Made by a program: the position numbers and the translations under genes. Below, piece after piece: positions 1 to 5,542 of a DNA stretch of 5,542 nt. Every line of letters starts with the position of its first letter. Within the stretch, counting starts at the first letter, position 1. Source of the stretch: CAYRTV01 sp046483285 (GTDB lineage: Bacteria; Acidobacteriota; Aminicenantia; Aminicenantales; Aminicenantaceae); NCBI GenBank assembly GCA_046483285.1, contig JAWODN010000059.1, positions 1 through 5,542 on the forward strand. Direction: 5' to 3'. The notes below the pieces were generated by a model. The model saw nothing but the letters and a program-made list of their open reading frames with translations, made no database searches and was not told the origin of the DNA.

Positions 1-188
1 AGCTCTTTCAGCTGTTGATATGCATCCCTGATCCCTGTCACCTGCAGCTCATCCAAGCTTCCTGTCAGCTCCTTCCGGTAGCGGCTGATGAAAGGAACCG
101 TTGCCCCCTCTTCGATCAGTGAAATTGTATTCCTGACCTGTACCCGTCCGAGGTTCAGGCGTTCTGCAATAACTTCTTCAAAAACCAT
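1..188 (-). CDS. tex: Tex-family RNA-binding transcriptional accessory protein, N-terminus (partial)
   Basis: The first 62 codons of a gene that continues past the left edge of the window. The translation begins MVFEEVIAERLNLGRVQVRN and contains EEGATVPFISRYRKELTGSL followed by DELQVTGIRDAYQQLKEL. This is the hallmark of the N-terminal helical domain of Tex, whose members read close to EGATxPFIxRYRKExTGxLDE. Tex proteins are cytoplasmic, usually 700-800 residues, and carry a YqgF-like domain, helix-hairpin-helix motifs and a C-terminal S1 RNA-binding domain; none of these lies inside the window. The family is implicated in nucleic-acid binding and transcription-linked processes. An in-frame stop at 225-227 limits the start. 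ATG at 188-186 is chosen, but TTG at 191-189 is also possible, because the AGGCGG ahead of it stands 10 bases from the ATG and 7 from the TTG. The gene lies 91 bases downstream of the protease gene on the same strand, so co-transcription is possible but not shown. Confidence 0.9.
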   Translation of the reverse strand, partial: MVFEEVIAERLNLGRVQVRNTISLIEEGATVPFISRYRKELTGSLDELQVTGIRDAYQQLKE

Positions 189-279
189 CAAATGGGGACC
201 GCCTTTAGAAAGATCAAAAATAGTTTAAATCGATGAAAAATTGGACTATTCATATGGGAATACCCTTTCCCCGTGATGT
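189..279. other. Intergenic spacer between protease and tex
   Basis: A 91-base AT-rich gap. It holds the weak ribosome-binding sequence AGGCGG for tex (minus strand, around 198-206). I see no stable hairpin followed by a T-run, so no terminator can be called after the protease gene. I see no convincing -35/-10 pair for tex either; the best -10-like box (TATTTT) has no acceptable -35. Read-through from the protease gene into tex is therefore possible. Confidence 0.5.
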
Positions 280-3200
280 TTATTTCTTGGTATTGGTTTT
301 GAATGACTTATCCGGATAGGGCGGTGGCTCCGGAATATCCACCGGATGCTTGCGGATCTGCTCCTGGAGATAATCAACCGCTGCCTCCAGCTGAGCATCT
401 TTGCCTTTAAAAGTGGCATGGGGGAGATTGTCGACCACGATATCCGGATCCACACCGTGTCCCTCGATCAGCCATTCTCTTTCCGGGCCATAAACGCCTG
501 TTTGAGGCGCTCTCGCCAGACCCCTGTCGGTCAAACGATTGTTGCTGCTGAGCCAGATCTCGCCGCCCCAGGTCCGGGTGCCGATGACTTTGCCCAGGCC
601 CAATCTCTTGAATCCCTCGGCAAAAGCCTCCCCGTCCGATGCCGTATTTTCATCGCACAACACCACCATATGTCCGCGGAACGCGTAATGCATGTTCCAA
701 TAGGGATTCCCGGCCCGCGGCTTCCAGTAGAACCAGGCTTTTCGTATCAGCTTTCCCAGAATAAACGCATCAATGTTGCCGCCCCGGTTGTTACGGACAT
801 CAATGATCAATCCTTTGCGCTTGAAAACAGGATAAAAATTCCGGTACCATTCGGTGATATTGCCTCCCCCCATGGCACGGAGATGAACATAACCTATTTC
901 CCCTTCTCCTTTTTCTTCCACTTCCATCCGGCGGGTGTATTGCCAGTCGTTGTACCGGAGATTGTATTCATTTTCTGTGGGGGCGATGATCAGCTGACGG
1001 GTCTCACCGGTTTCTCCTGATTTGACGGTGACAAGGACCTGCTGTCCTGCCTGGTTCCTGAGAAGCGCACGGGGATGCCGGACGGATAGAGTGCTTTGGC
1101 CGTTGATACCTGTGATGACATCGCCGGCCCGGACATTCAGGTCCGGATCCGCCAGAGGCGACAGCTCCCCGGGATAATCCGGATCGGATTTGTAGATGTA
1201 GCTGATCCGGTAGCCGCCAGCGGATTCGTCCCTCTGCAGCCGGGCTCCCAGCGTGGCCACTCTTATCTGGTCAGGACCTTCCCTGAGATCGCCGCCCCGC
1301 ACACTGACATGAAGGGCTGACAGCTCGCCCACCAGCTCTCCTATCAAGTCGTTCAGCTCCCGCCGCGTAGTGATCCTGTCGACCAGAGGAAGATATTTAT
1401 CCCGCATGGCTTCCCAATCCACACCGTGCATGCCGGGATCCCAAAAATAGTCTCTTTCCAGCCGCCAGGCATCGATATAAAGCTGCCGTAAGTCTTCACG
1501 CACATCAATAGGATAACTCCAGCCTTGCAGGTTCACCTCTCCCTTTTTTAAATCCGGGATTTTTTTGGGAACAGCATCCAGGACATAAAAAGAATTTCCC
1601 TCGCGGAGCATTATTTTTTCCCCATTGGGCGTCATCTCAAAGTTTCGGATTCCTTCCAGCACAGTCACGGCTTTGATGTCCTCATTCCCGATCTTCACGG
1701 CCTTTAAGCGGGATGGGTCCCGGTAGCTTTCACCCCGTTCGATCCAGAAGAGCGCCCGGTCATTGACCTCCAAGCCGGCCAATTTGCCCGGCTCCACCGG
1801 GACCTCCCGGATGCGCCGCTGAATGTTTTCCCGGTCAATCTGAATGGAAACTTCTTTGGCTGCGCTTTCTTCTTGTTTGTCCCTGGTTTCGGGGGGTTCA
1901 TAAAGCTCATCCTCAGGTTTAAACGGAGACCGGACTCCCTGCTGGAGGGAGAGGCAGTAGATTTTCATCGGCTTGTCAAAATAAGGCTCCGGCTGCCTGG
2001 TTCCCCACGGGCTGCTCACGACAGACTGGAGATTCCGGTCGGATAGAAAGTAGATGAACCGTCCGTCCGGGCTCCAGGCGGGGCTCATGCTGTTGACCCT
2101 GTCGGTGGTCAGGGGAATGTGCTCTCCCGTTTCAACGCTGTAGAGATGGATTTGGACAAAGGTGTTAAAAGCGGTTTCGCAGAAAGCCAGCCATTTGCTG
2201 TCCGGGGACCAGGATATATCTCCGGTTCCTTCCTGCGATAAGGAGATTTTTGTCTGCTTTTTGCTTTCTGTATTTAAAAGCCAGAGGTCGTTGTTTTTAT
2301 CATCATAAGCGACCCACTTTCCATCCGGGGAGGGGTGCCCCTGAAAGCGGAGGATCTCGCCGTCATGGGTCAGGGGCTTTTCCTCGCCCACACCGTTGGC
2401 GGGCATGGTGACAAATTCCAGTTCCCCGCTTTCGTCGGAAAGTGCCAGCAGGGTTTGGCCGCCGGGCATGAACACCGCATCCCGGTATCGGATACCTTCT
2501 TTAAAAGACGCCCGCACCAGGCGTCCGTCACCCACCGGCGCCACAAAAACGCGGCCGCGGGAGGTCAGAACCACACTCTCACCGCCGGGATGGACATGGG
2601 CGGATGTCAGGTAATCCAGGGGCTCTTTCACCCATTTTTCCCTCAGCTGGTCAAAATCCGACGCCAGAGAAATGGGAATGAGCTGATCCTCACCGCTTCG
2701 CACATCCAGGGCCCTGAGGTCAGCCCCCAACTGGTAAACGATCCGGCCGTTATCCAGGCACGGGGATTTCACATTCCATCCCTCATGCCGGGTATGCTGC
2801 TTGAGATCCCGCCCCTCTTCATCCATGGACCAGATGTTCCATGTCCCGTCCCGCTCGGAAACATAGTAGACCCGGCCGTTCCACCACATGGGAGAAAAGT
2901 TTTCGCCTGGAAAATCAGCGGTTAAATTCCGGGCTTCGGTTTGACCATCCGTGAACTTCCAGATATTTTGAGCGGTGCCCCCCTCATATCTTTGGGTGTT
3001 GTTGTTGTGGAAGGCGGGCCTGACAAAGTAGAGGGCCCGGCTTGAGTCATCATAAGACCCGTCACCGGCCTGGTGAAGGGGGATCACCTCCCGCTTGTTT
3101 GTTTTAAGATCAATGGCCACAAGCTGTTGATTGGGCAGAGTGGAATAGGCCCGGGTGGTGTAGATGAGCCGGCCGTCAGGGGTGAATCCCACCACAATGG

Positions 3201-3549
3201 ATGAATCGGATTCATACGTCCAGCGGGTGGGAACGCCTCCCGCTATAGGCATGGTGTACACTTCAGTCGGGCCTTCATAAGTCGCGGAGAATGCCAGGAT
3301 CTGTCCGTCAGGAGAAACAGCCGGATGGGTTTCTTCGCCGGGATGAGTGGTCAGCCTCCGGGCTGTACCGCCTTGAACATCCACTCTCCAGATGTCTCCC
3401 TCTGCTGAGAAGACCAGTGTCTCGCCGCGGAGTGCCGGATATTGATAATAGCCCAAGGTGGATGCCGCCTCAGACACAAAAGCCGACACGAAGATAATGC
3501 CGAAAAACAGGCAAAAAGATAAAAGTATGCGTTGTTTATTGTTTTTCAT
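280..3549 (-). CDS. Exported tricorn-type S41 serine peptidase, full length
   Basis: A complete 1089-residue protease of the tricorn type (S41 family). Residues 1-29 form a Sec signal peptide: basic MKNNKQR, a hydrophobic core ILLSFCLFFGIIFVSAFV, then SEAA with cleavage likely after Ala28 or Ala29. It should act in the periplasm or outside the cell, cutting peptides. Two beta-propellers follow, at about 33-300 and 315-670, with SPDG-type blade motifs at 79-82, 448-451 and 492-495. Then come a helical domain at about 680-765, a PDZ domain at 767-857 and the catalytic domain at about 860-1068. The likely catalytic residues are His747 (ALHVS), Ser971 (TASDGE) and Glu1029 (WLIEGHGVDPD), which match tricorn His746, Ser965 and Glu1023 in order and spacing. 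Length is close to the 1071 residues of the Thermoplasma enzyme. A proline-rich tail ends the protein. The start is supported by AAAAGGAG seven bases upstream. It has its own predicted promoter and palindrome. I see no frameshift. Confidence 0.95.
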   Translation of the reverse strand: MKNNKQRILLSFCLFFGIIFVSAFVSEAASTLGYYQYPALRGETLVFSAEGDIWRVDVQGGTARRLTTHPGEETHPAVSPDGQILAFSATYEGPTEVYTMPIAGGVPTRWTYESDSSIVVGFTPDGRLIYTTRAYSTLPNQQLVAIDLKTNKREVIPLHQAGDGSYDDSSRALYFVRPAFHNNNTQRYEGGTAQNIWKFTDGQTEARNLTADFPGENFSPMWWNGRVYYVSERDGTWNIWSMDEEGRDLKQHTRHEGWNVKSPCLDNGRIVYQLGADLRALDVRSGEDQLIPISLASDFDQLREKWVKEPLDYLTSAHVHPGGESVVLTSRGRVFVAPVGDGRLVRASFKEGIRYRDAVFMPGGQTLLALSDESGELEFVTMPANGVGEEKPLTHDGEILRFQGHPSPDGKWVAYDDKNNDLWLLNTESKKQTKISLSQEGTGDISWSPDSKWLAFCETAFNTFVQIHLYSVETGEHIPLTTDRVNSMSPAWSPDGRFIYFLSDRNLQSVVSSPWGTRQPEPYFDKPMKIYCLSLQQGVRSPFKPEDELYEPPETRDKQEESAAKEVSIQIDRENIQRRIREVPVEPGKLAGLEVNDRALFWIERGESYRDPSRLKAVKIGNEDIKAVTVLEGIRNFEMTPNGEKIMLREGNSFYVLDAVPKKIPDLKKGEVNLQGWSYPIDVREDLRQLYIDAWRLERDYFWDPGMHGVDWEAMRDKYLPLVDRITTRRELNDLIGELVGELSALHVSVRGGDLREGPDQIRVATLGARLQRDESAGGYRISYIYKSDPDYPGELSPLADPDLNVRAGDVITGINGQSTLSVRHPRALLRNQAGQQVLVTVKSGETGETRQLIIAPTENEYNLRYNDWQYTRRMEVEEKGEGEIGYVHLRAMGGGNITEWYRNFYPVFKRKGLIIDVRNNRGGNIDAFILGKLIRKAWFYWKPRAGNPYWNMHYAFRGHMVVLCDENTASDGEAFAEGFKRLGLGKVIGTRTWGGEIWLSSNNRLTDRGLARAPQTGVYGPEREWLIEGHGVDPDIVVDNLPHATFKGKDAQLEAAVDYLQEQIRKHPVDIPEPPPYPDKSFKTNTKK

Positions 3550-3556
3550 GGGTAGG

Positions 3557-3564
3557 CTCCTTTT
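3557..3564 (-). promoter_or_regulatory. Strong Shine-Dalgarno site of the tricorn-like protease
   Basis: On the minus strand this reads AAAAGGAG, seven bases before the ATG at 3549. It fixes the protease start and places the signal peptide at the very N-terminus. Confidence 0.85.
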
Positions 3565-3619
3565 GATGATATTCGCTGCAGGAAATTCTTATCCATACCG
3601 GTAAATTCCCGCCCTTCAA

Positions 3620-3632
3620 GCGGTGTCACCGC
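3620..3632. promoter_or_regulatory. Perfect 13-bp palindrome at the protease promoter start point
   Basis: GCGGTG and CACCGC arms flank a single central base. The site covers the predicted transcription start (about 3628) and begins three bases beyond the -10 box, a typical place for a repressor operator. As RNA it could form a GCGGT/ACCGC stem with a three-base loop plus two G-U pairs. No T-run follows, so it is not a Rho-independent terminator. The binding protein is unknown. Confidence 0.45.
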
Positions 3633-3634
3633 CC

Positions 3635-3664
3635 ATCATATATATAAAATAATAAATAAGTCAA
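3635..3664 (-). promoter_or_regulatory. Predicted sigma70-type promoter of the protease gene
   Basis: The minus strand has TTGACT (3664-3659), an 18-base AT-only spacer, then TATGAT (3640-3635). Each hexamer matches the sigma70 consensus at five of six positions. The predicted start is near 3628, giving a leader of about 79 bases before the ATG at 3549. The AT-rich spacer makes other -10 registers possible (TATATG with spacer 16, for example). This suggests the protease is transcribed separately from the winged-helix gene upstream. Confidence 0.55.
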
Positions 3665-3731
3665 AAGGAAAGCGGCGCGAGAAAGACAGCATCGGAAAAT
3701 CAGCGGAATAGAAGCTCAAGTTCCTGGCTTC

Positions 3732-4703
3732 TTAAAGTTTCTTCAATATGCCCATAGTGTCTTTAATGAACGGAGATAAATACTCCTCCCCTTTAAACAA
3801 ATGGCTGTCTGAAGCAGATACATTGACAAAACGGGCAATCCTCTTTAAGTCTTTTGAAATGTGCCGGAAAAAGGAGGACAGAAGATAAGCATCATTTTCC
3901 CATGGCGTGGTATTCAAAGCCTTCAGGACTCTTGATGAAACATAAAATATATCTATCCAGTTTAAATATTTCGCTGAATTATCAGTGCTTTTTAATAGAA
4001 TTGAGTACAAGTCCCGATTAGACACAACATATTTCCGTCCCGCTTCTTTGTCTATAATACCTGTGTCTTTCCATTTTTCGAGTATTCTATAGACAATCTT
4101 CTGGTCAAATTGAATTGTTTTTGCGATTTGATTGGAGCTTCCTTCTTTTAAATACATAAGATAAAGAAAGACTTCCGCCCTGGCATTGATTCCAAAAAAA
4201 CCTCTTAACAGGAGTTGAAGCAGCGGCGGTTTTTGAATCACCGGTTCTGTAGTAACTCTTCTCACTTTGAATTTCTCTAACACCTGCTGATAGTCGCTGG
4301 GTAAATTGTAAGGTTCCACCTGCTCTTGTATCTTTTTGGGATCATCAACTTTCTTACTCTTTTTAACGATGTTTTCAACCACATGGAAGATGCTTTTAGA
4401 TGCTAGAGGGACATTCAATTTGTCATCGGATTTATGAAAAAAAGCTCCAATTCGCTTTAGCCTGGAGACATTAATCCATTCGCCATATTCATATATCCAT
4501 TCCAATGCAGATGAAAACAGTCTTTTATCAAACTGTCCCATAAAAATCGTAGAACCCAATAAGGCTTCAAGATCAATGATCCATCTTTTTTCTTCTTCTA
4601 ATTGAGACCCTATCCCCAGACATCCCCACTGCTTCCAGTGAATATCAAGGAGCTGATTATTAATTTCCTTTTTAAATTCTTTTAGAGATGTCTTCATATC
4701 CAT
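3732..4703 (-). CDS. Winged-helix protein paired with a nucleotidyltransferase; putative antitoxin or regulator
   Basis: A 323-residue soluble protein with no signal peptide or membrane segment. A conserved-looking N-terminal part contains WIIDLEALLG (41-50) and RLFSSALEWIYEYGEWINVS (61-80). From memory, similar IDPEALL...RLFDE.LDWL blocks occur in proteins found beside small nucleotidyltransferases. Residues 173-228 form a winged helix: NARAEVFLYLMYL, a helix SSNQIAKTIQF (189-199), a recognition helix DQKIVYRILEKWKDTGI (200-216) and a wing ending in RKYVVS. The C-terminal third is mostly helical and I do not recognise it. The gene overlaps the nucleotidyltransferase gene by 32 bases, implying one transcript and possibly coupled translation. 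Met1 (4703) has AAGGA only 3 bases upstream; Met3 (4697) has it at 9, so Met3 may be the true start. DNA binding is well supported; the role as autorepressor or antitoxin is inferred from AbiE-like modules. Confidence 0.85.
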   Translation of the reverse strand: MDMKTSLKEFKKEINNQLLDIHWKQWGCLGIGSQLEEEKRWIIDLEALLGSTIFMGQFDKRLFSSALEWIYEYGEWINVSRLKRIGAFFHKSDDKLNVPLASKSIFHVVENIVKKSKKVDDPKKIQEQVEPYNLPSDYQQVLEKFKVRRVTTEPVIQKPPLLQLLLRGFFGINARAEVFLYLMYLKEGSSNQIAKTIQFDQKIVYRILEKWKDTGIIDKEAGRKYVVSNRDLYSILLKSTDNSAKYLNWIDIFYVSSRVLKALNTTPWENDAYLLSSFFRHISKDLKRIARFVNVSASDSHLFKGEEYLSPFIKDTMGILKKL

Positions 4704-5262
4704 GTTTCCTTAAGAAATCTATCAAATTTGTCTTAAATCCTATAGATACATCTTGAGTCAGAACCCACTTTGCTGCATCTTCAATTTCTTGCTGCGTTGG
4801 TTTAAGCTTAAAGAGATCATCGACATGATAACCATTCCGATCCACTGATGCGTAGAGCTTGAAGTGTATTTGATCGAGCCGGCTTATGTAATAAATGGAA
4901 AGATAATTTCCGTATTGCTTTTTAACTAATCTCTTTTCAAATCCTTGCGGCAATCCAGAATCCACCTGTGAAGTCGGCCCCTTATTTATCCACCCTCCAG
5001 GAAGCCTGAAATCTTTTTGAACCTCTTTGGATGCATCAACAAAATATTTTGGGAATTTATTTATCTTTTTTATCAAAATATGACCGTGTTCTTTAGAAAC
5101 AGTTCCAAGAACATCAATATCTTTGGTAGTTCTTAGAATGAGCCCCAAGGCAAAAAGAGCCGTACCTCCACAAACTACTAAAGAGACCGGTGAACCGCTG
5201 TGGACTTCTATCTGACGGTCTAGAGCATGTAATATTTCATTCAGATTATTTTTATCAAGCAT
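4672..5262 (-). CDS. Small nucleotidyltransferase-fold protein (DUF6036/AbiEii-like)
   Basis: A 196-residue cytoplasmic protein. Residues 28-52 read LVVCGGTALFALGL followed by RTTKDIDVLG. This is the GG[ST] signature and, 14 residues on, the DxD metal-binding pair (Asp48, Asp50) of the DNA polymerase beta-type nucleotidyltransferase fold. Further conserved-looking blocks are LPGGWINKGPTS (88-99), SGLPQGFEKR (102-111), RLDQIHFKLYASVDR (128-142, with Lys135 likely active-site) and HVDDLFKLKPTQQE (146-159). They match what I recall of the DUF6036 nucleotidyltransferases, relatives of AbiEii and MenT toxins. Related toxins transfer nucleotides to tRNA or other targets, but the substrate here is unknown. 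The ATG at 5262 is fixed by an in-frame stop at 5274-5272 and the absence of any later Met. No Shine-Dalgarno site is visible; the promoter predicts a leaderless mRNA. The gene is the first of an overlapping pair with the winged-helix gene and is AT-rich. Confidence 0.88.
   Translation of the reverse strand: MLDKNNLNEILHALDRQIEVHSGSPVSLVVCGGTALFALGLILRTTKDIDVLGTVSKEHGHILIKKINKFPKYFVDASKEVQKDFRLPGGWINKGPTSQVDSGLPQGFEKRLVKKQYGNYLSIYYISRLDQIHFKLYASVDRNGYHVDDLFKLKPTQQEIEDAAKWVLTQDVSIGFKTNLIDFLRKHGYEDISKRI
4707..4711 (-). promoter_or_regulatory. Shine-Dalgarno site inside the nucleotidyltransferase gene
   Basis: On the minus strand this reads AAGGA, inside the last codons of the nucleotidyltransferase gene. 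It lies 3 bases from ATG 4703 and 9 bases from ATG 4697. The spacing favours the second ATG, which would shorten the winged-helix protein by two residues. Confidence 0.5.
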
Positions 5263-5283
5263 ATTAGGATTTTATCGCCTAAT
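5263..5283. promoter_or_regulatory. Inverted repeat flanking the -10 box; candidate operator
   Basis: On the minus strand, ATTAGG (5283-5278) and CCTAAT (5268-5263) are perfect 6-bp arms separated by nine bases that contain the whole -10 box. The downstream arm abuts the ATG. A protein bound here would block polymerase. The winged-helix protein encoded in the same operon is the natural candidate for binding, by analogy with autoregulated toxin-antitoxin modules. Short arms in AT-rich DNA can arise by chance. Confidence 0.4.
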
Positions 5284-5297
5284 TATTTGGCTGTCAA
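5269..5297 (-). promoter_or_regulatory. Near-consensus sigma70-type promoter, predicted leaderless start
   Basis: The minus strand has a perfect TTGACA (5297-5292), a 17-base spacer (5291-5275) and TAAAAT (5274-5269, five of six matches). Exactly six bases separate the -10 box from the ATG at 5262, so the standard start position falls on the A of that ATG. It should drive the nucleotidyltransferase and winged-helix genes as one leaderless transcript. Confidence 0.75.
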
Positions 5298-5374
5298 GTC
5301 CTATTATTTCCCTCAATTCATTGCTGTCATTTCTAAGGAAGCCCCCTGCATCAATTTTCTCTTTCATGCTTATC

Positions 5375-5542
5375 TCAATAATCCCAGGTGACTGCATACC
5401 GCTTCACATATAAATAGCCATCCTGATCGGATTCCTCTAAGTAGAGCTTGCCGTCTTTCCAGGCGCGAGGGCTTCCGGGAAGGAATATTTGGGCTGTGTA
5501 TTTCCCTTCAGCATCAAAGACATCAAAAAAGTATCCGTTACG
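5375..5542 (-). CDS. 6-bladed beta-propeller protein, C-terminal end (partial)
   Basis: An open frame enters from the right edge and ends at TGA 5377-5375, giving 55 residues: RNGYFFDVFDAEGKY, then FLPGSPRAWKDGKLYLEESD, then QDGYLYVKRYAVTWDY. The pattern DVFDxEGxY ... P..WKxGKLY...ExxDGYxYVKRYxVTW resembles, from memory, the last blade of secreted 6-bladed beta-propeller (NHL-like) proteins found in Aminicenantes, Acidobacteriota and Bacteroidota. The N-terminus, signal peptide and most blades lie outside the window, so cellular location and partner cannot be judged. The frame was read directly from the sequence, because the fragment is short. It lies 112 bases upstream of the nucleotidyltransferase gene on the same strand, with no visible terminator between them. 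Confidence 0.75.
   Translation of the reverse strand, partial: RNGYFFDVFDAEGKYTAQIFLPGSPRAWKDGKLYLEESDQDGYLYVKRYAVTWDY

Noticed and set aside
219..250. AATAGT ... ACTATT inverted repeat upstream of tex
   Set aside because: Only 6-bp arms separated by 20 bases in AT-rich DNA, with no promoter to attach it to. It is not distinguishable from chance.
346..1020. 224-codon plus-strand open frame
   Set aside because: It lies wholly antisense to the PDZ and catalytic domains of the protease. Its translation shows no recognisable domain, while the minus-strand frame carries all tricorn motifs.
1704..1910. 68-codon minus-strand open frame inside the protease gene
   Set aside because: It is an alternative frame of the second propeller region with low-complexity composition and no independent evidence.
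2335..2925. 196-codon plus-strand open frame
   Set aside because: It is antisense to the two propellers in G+C-rich DNA where long shadow frames are expected. There is no ribosome site or recognisable motif.
3710..3732. AGAAGC/GCTTCT hairpin just after the winged-helix stop codon as a terminator
   Set aside because: Short stem with an 11-base loop and no T-run after it. It is too weak to call a Rho-independent terminator.
3732..5262. Classical MNT-HEPN toxin-antitoxin pair
   Set aside because: The partner is a 323-residue winged-helix protein. I see no HEPN-type RxxxxH motif in a small helical domain, so the AbiE/MenAT comparison fits better.

Overview
All genes in this window lie on the minus strand, so transcription runs from high to low coordinates. 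The content suggests a Gram-negative-type bacterium that exports peptidases. It has a signal-peptide-bearing tricorn-type S41 peptidase, the start of the RNA-binding protein Tex, and the end of a 6-bladed beta-propeller protein. This mix resembles Acidobacteriota/Aminicenantes or Desulfobacterota, but the assignment is only an impression; no marker gene fixes the taxon.

Layout in transcription order. (1) 5542-5375: C-terminal 55 residues of a beta-propeller protein, cut by the window edge. (2) 5374-5263: a 112-base intergenic region with a near-consensus sigma70-type promoter. Its predicted start point falls on the A of the next gene's ATG, and an inverted repeat flanks the -10 box. (3) 5262-4672: a small nucleotidyltransferase-fold protein with GGT and DxD motifs. 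(4) 4703-3732: a 323-residue winged-helix protein that overlaps the nucleotidyltransferase gene by 26-32 bases. (5) 3731-3550: a 182-base intergenic region with a second promoter and a perfect 13-bp palindrome at its predicted start point. (6) 3549-280: the complete 1089-residue exported tricorn-like protease. (7) 279-189: a 91-base spacer with no convincing signal. (8) 188-1: the first 62 residues of Tex, cut by the window edge.

The nucleotidyltransferase/winged-helix pair is the accessory part. It is clearly AT-richer than the protease (20 of 60 G+C in 4321-4380, against 35 of 60 in 2461-2520) and sits between ordinary chromosomal genes. It resembles the logic of AbiE/MenAT-type modules, with a nucleotidyltransferase effector beside a DNA-binding partner. 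However, it has the opposite gene order to AbiE, a probably leaderless first gene, and a possible self-operator on its promoter. It is the best candidate here for a little-characterised system. Its function as a toxin-antitoxin or defence module is inference, not shown by the sequence.
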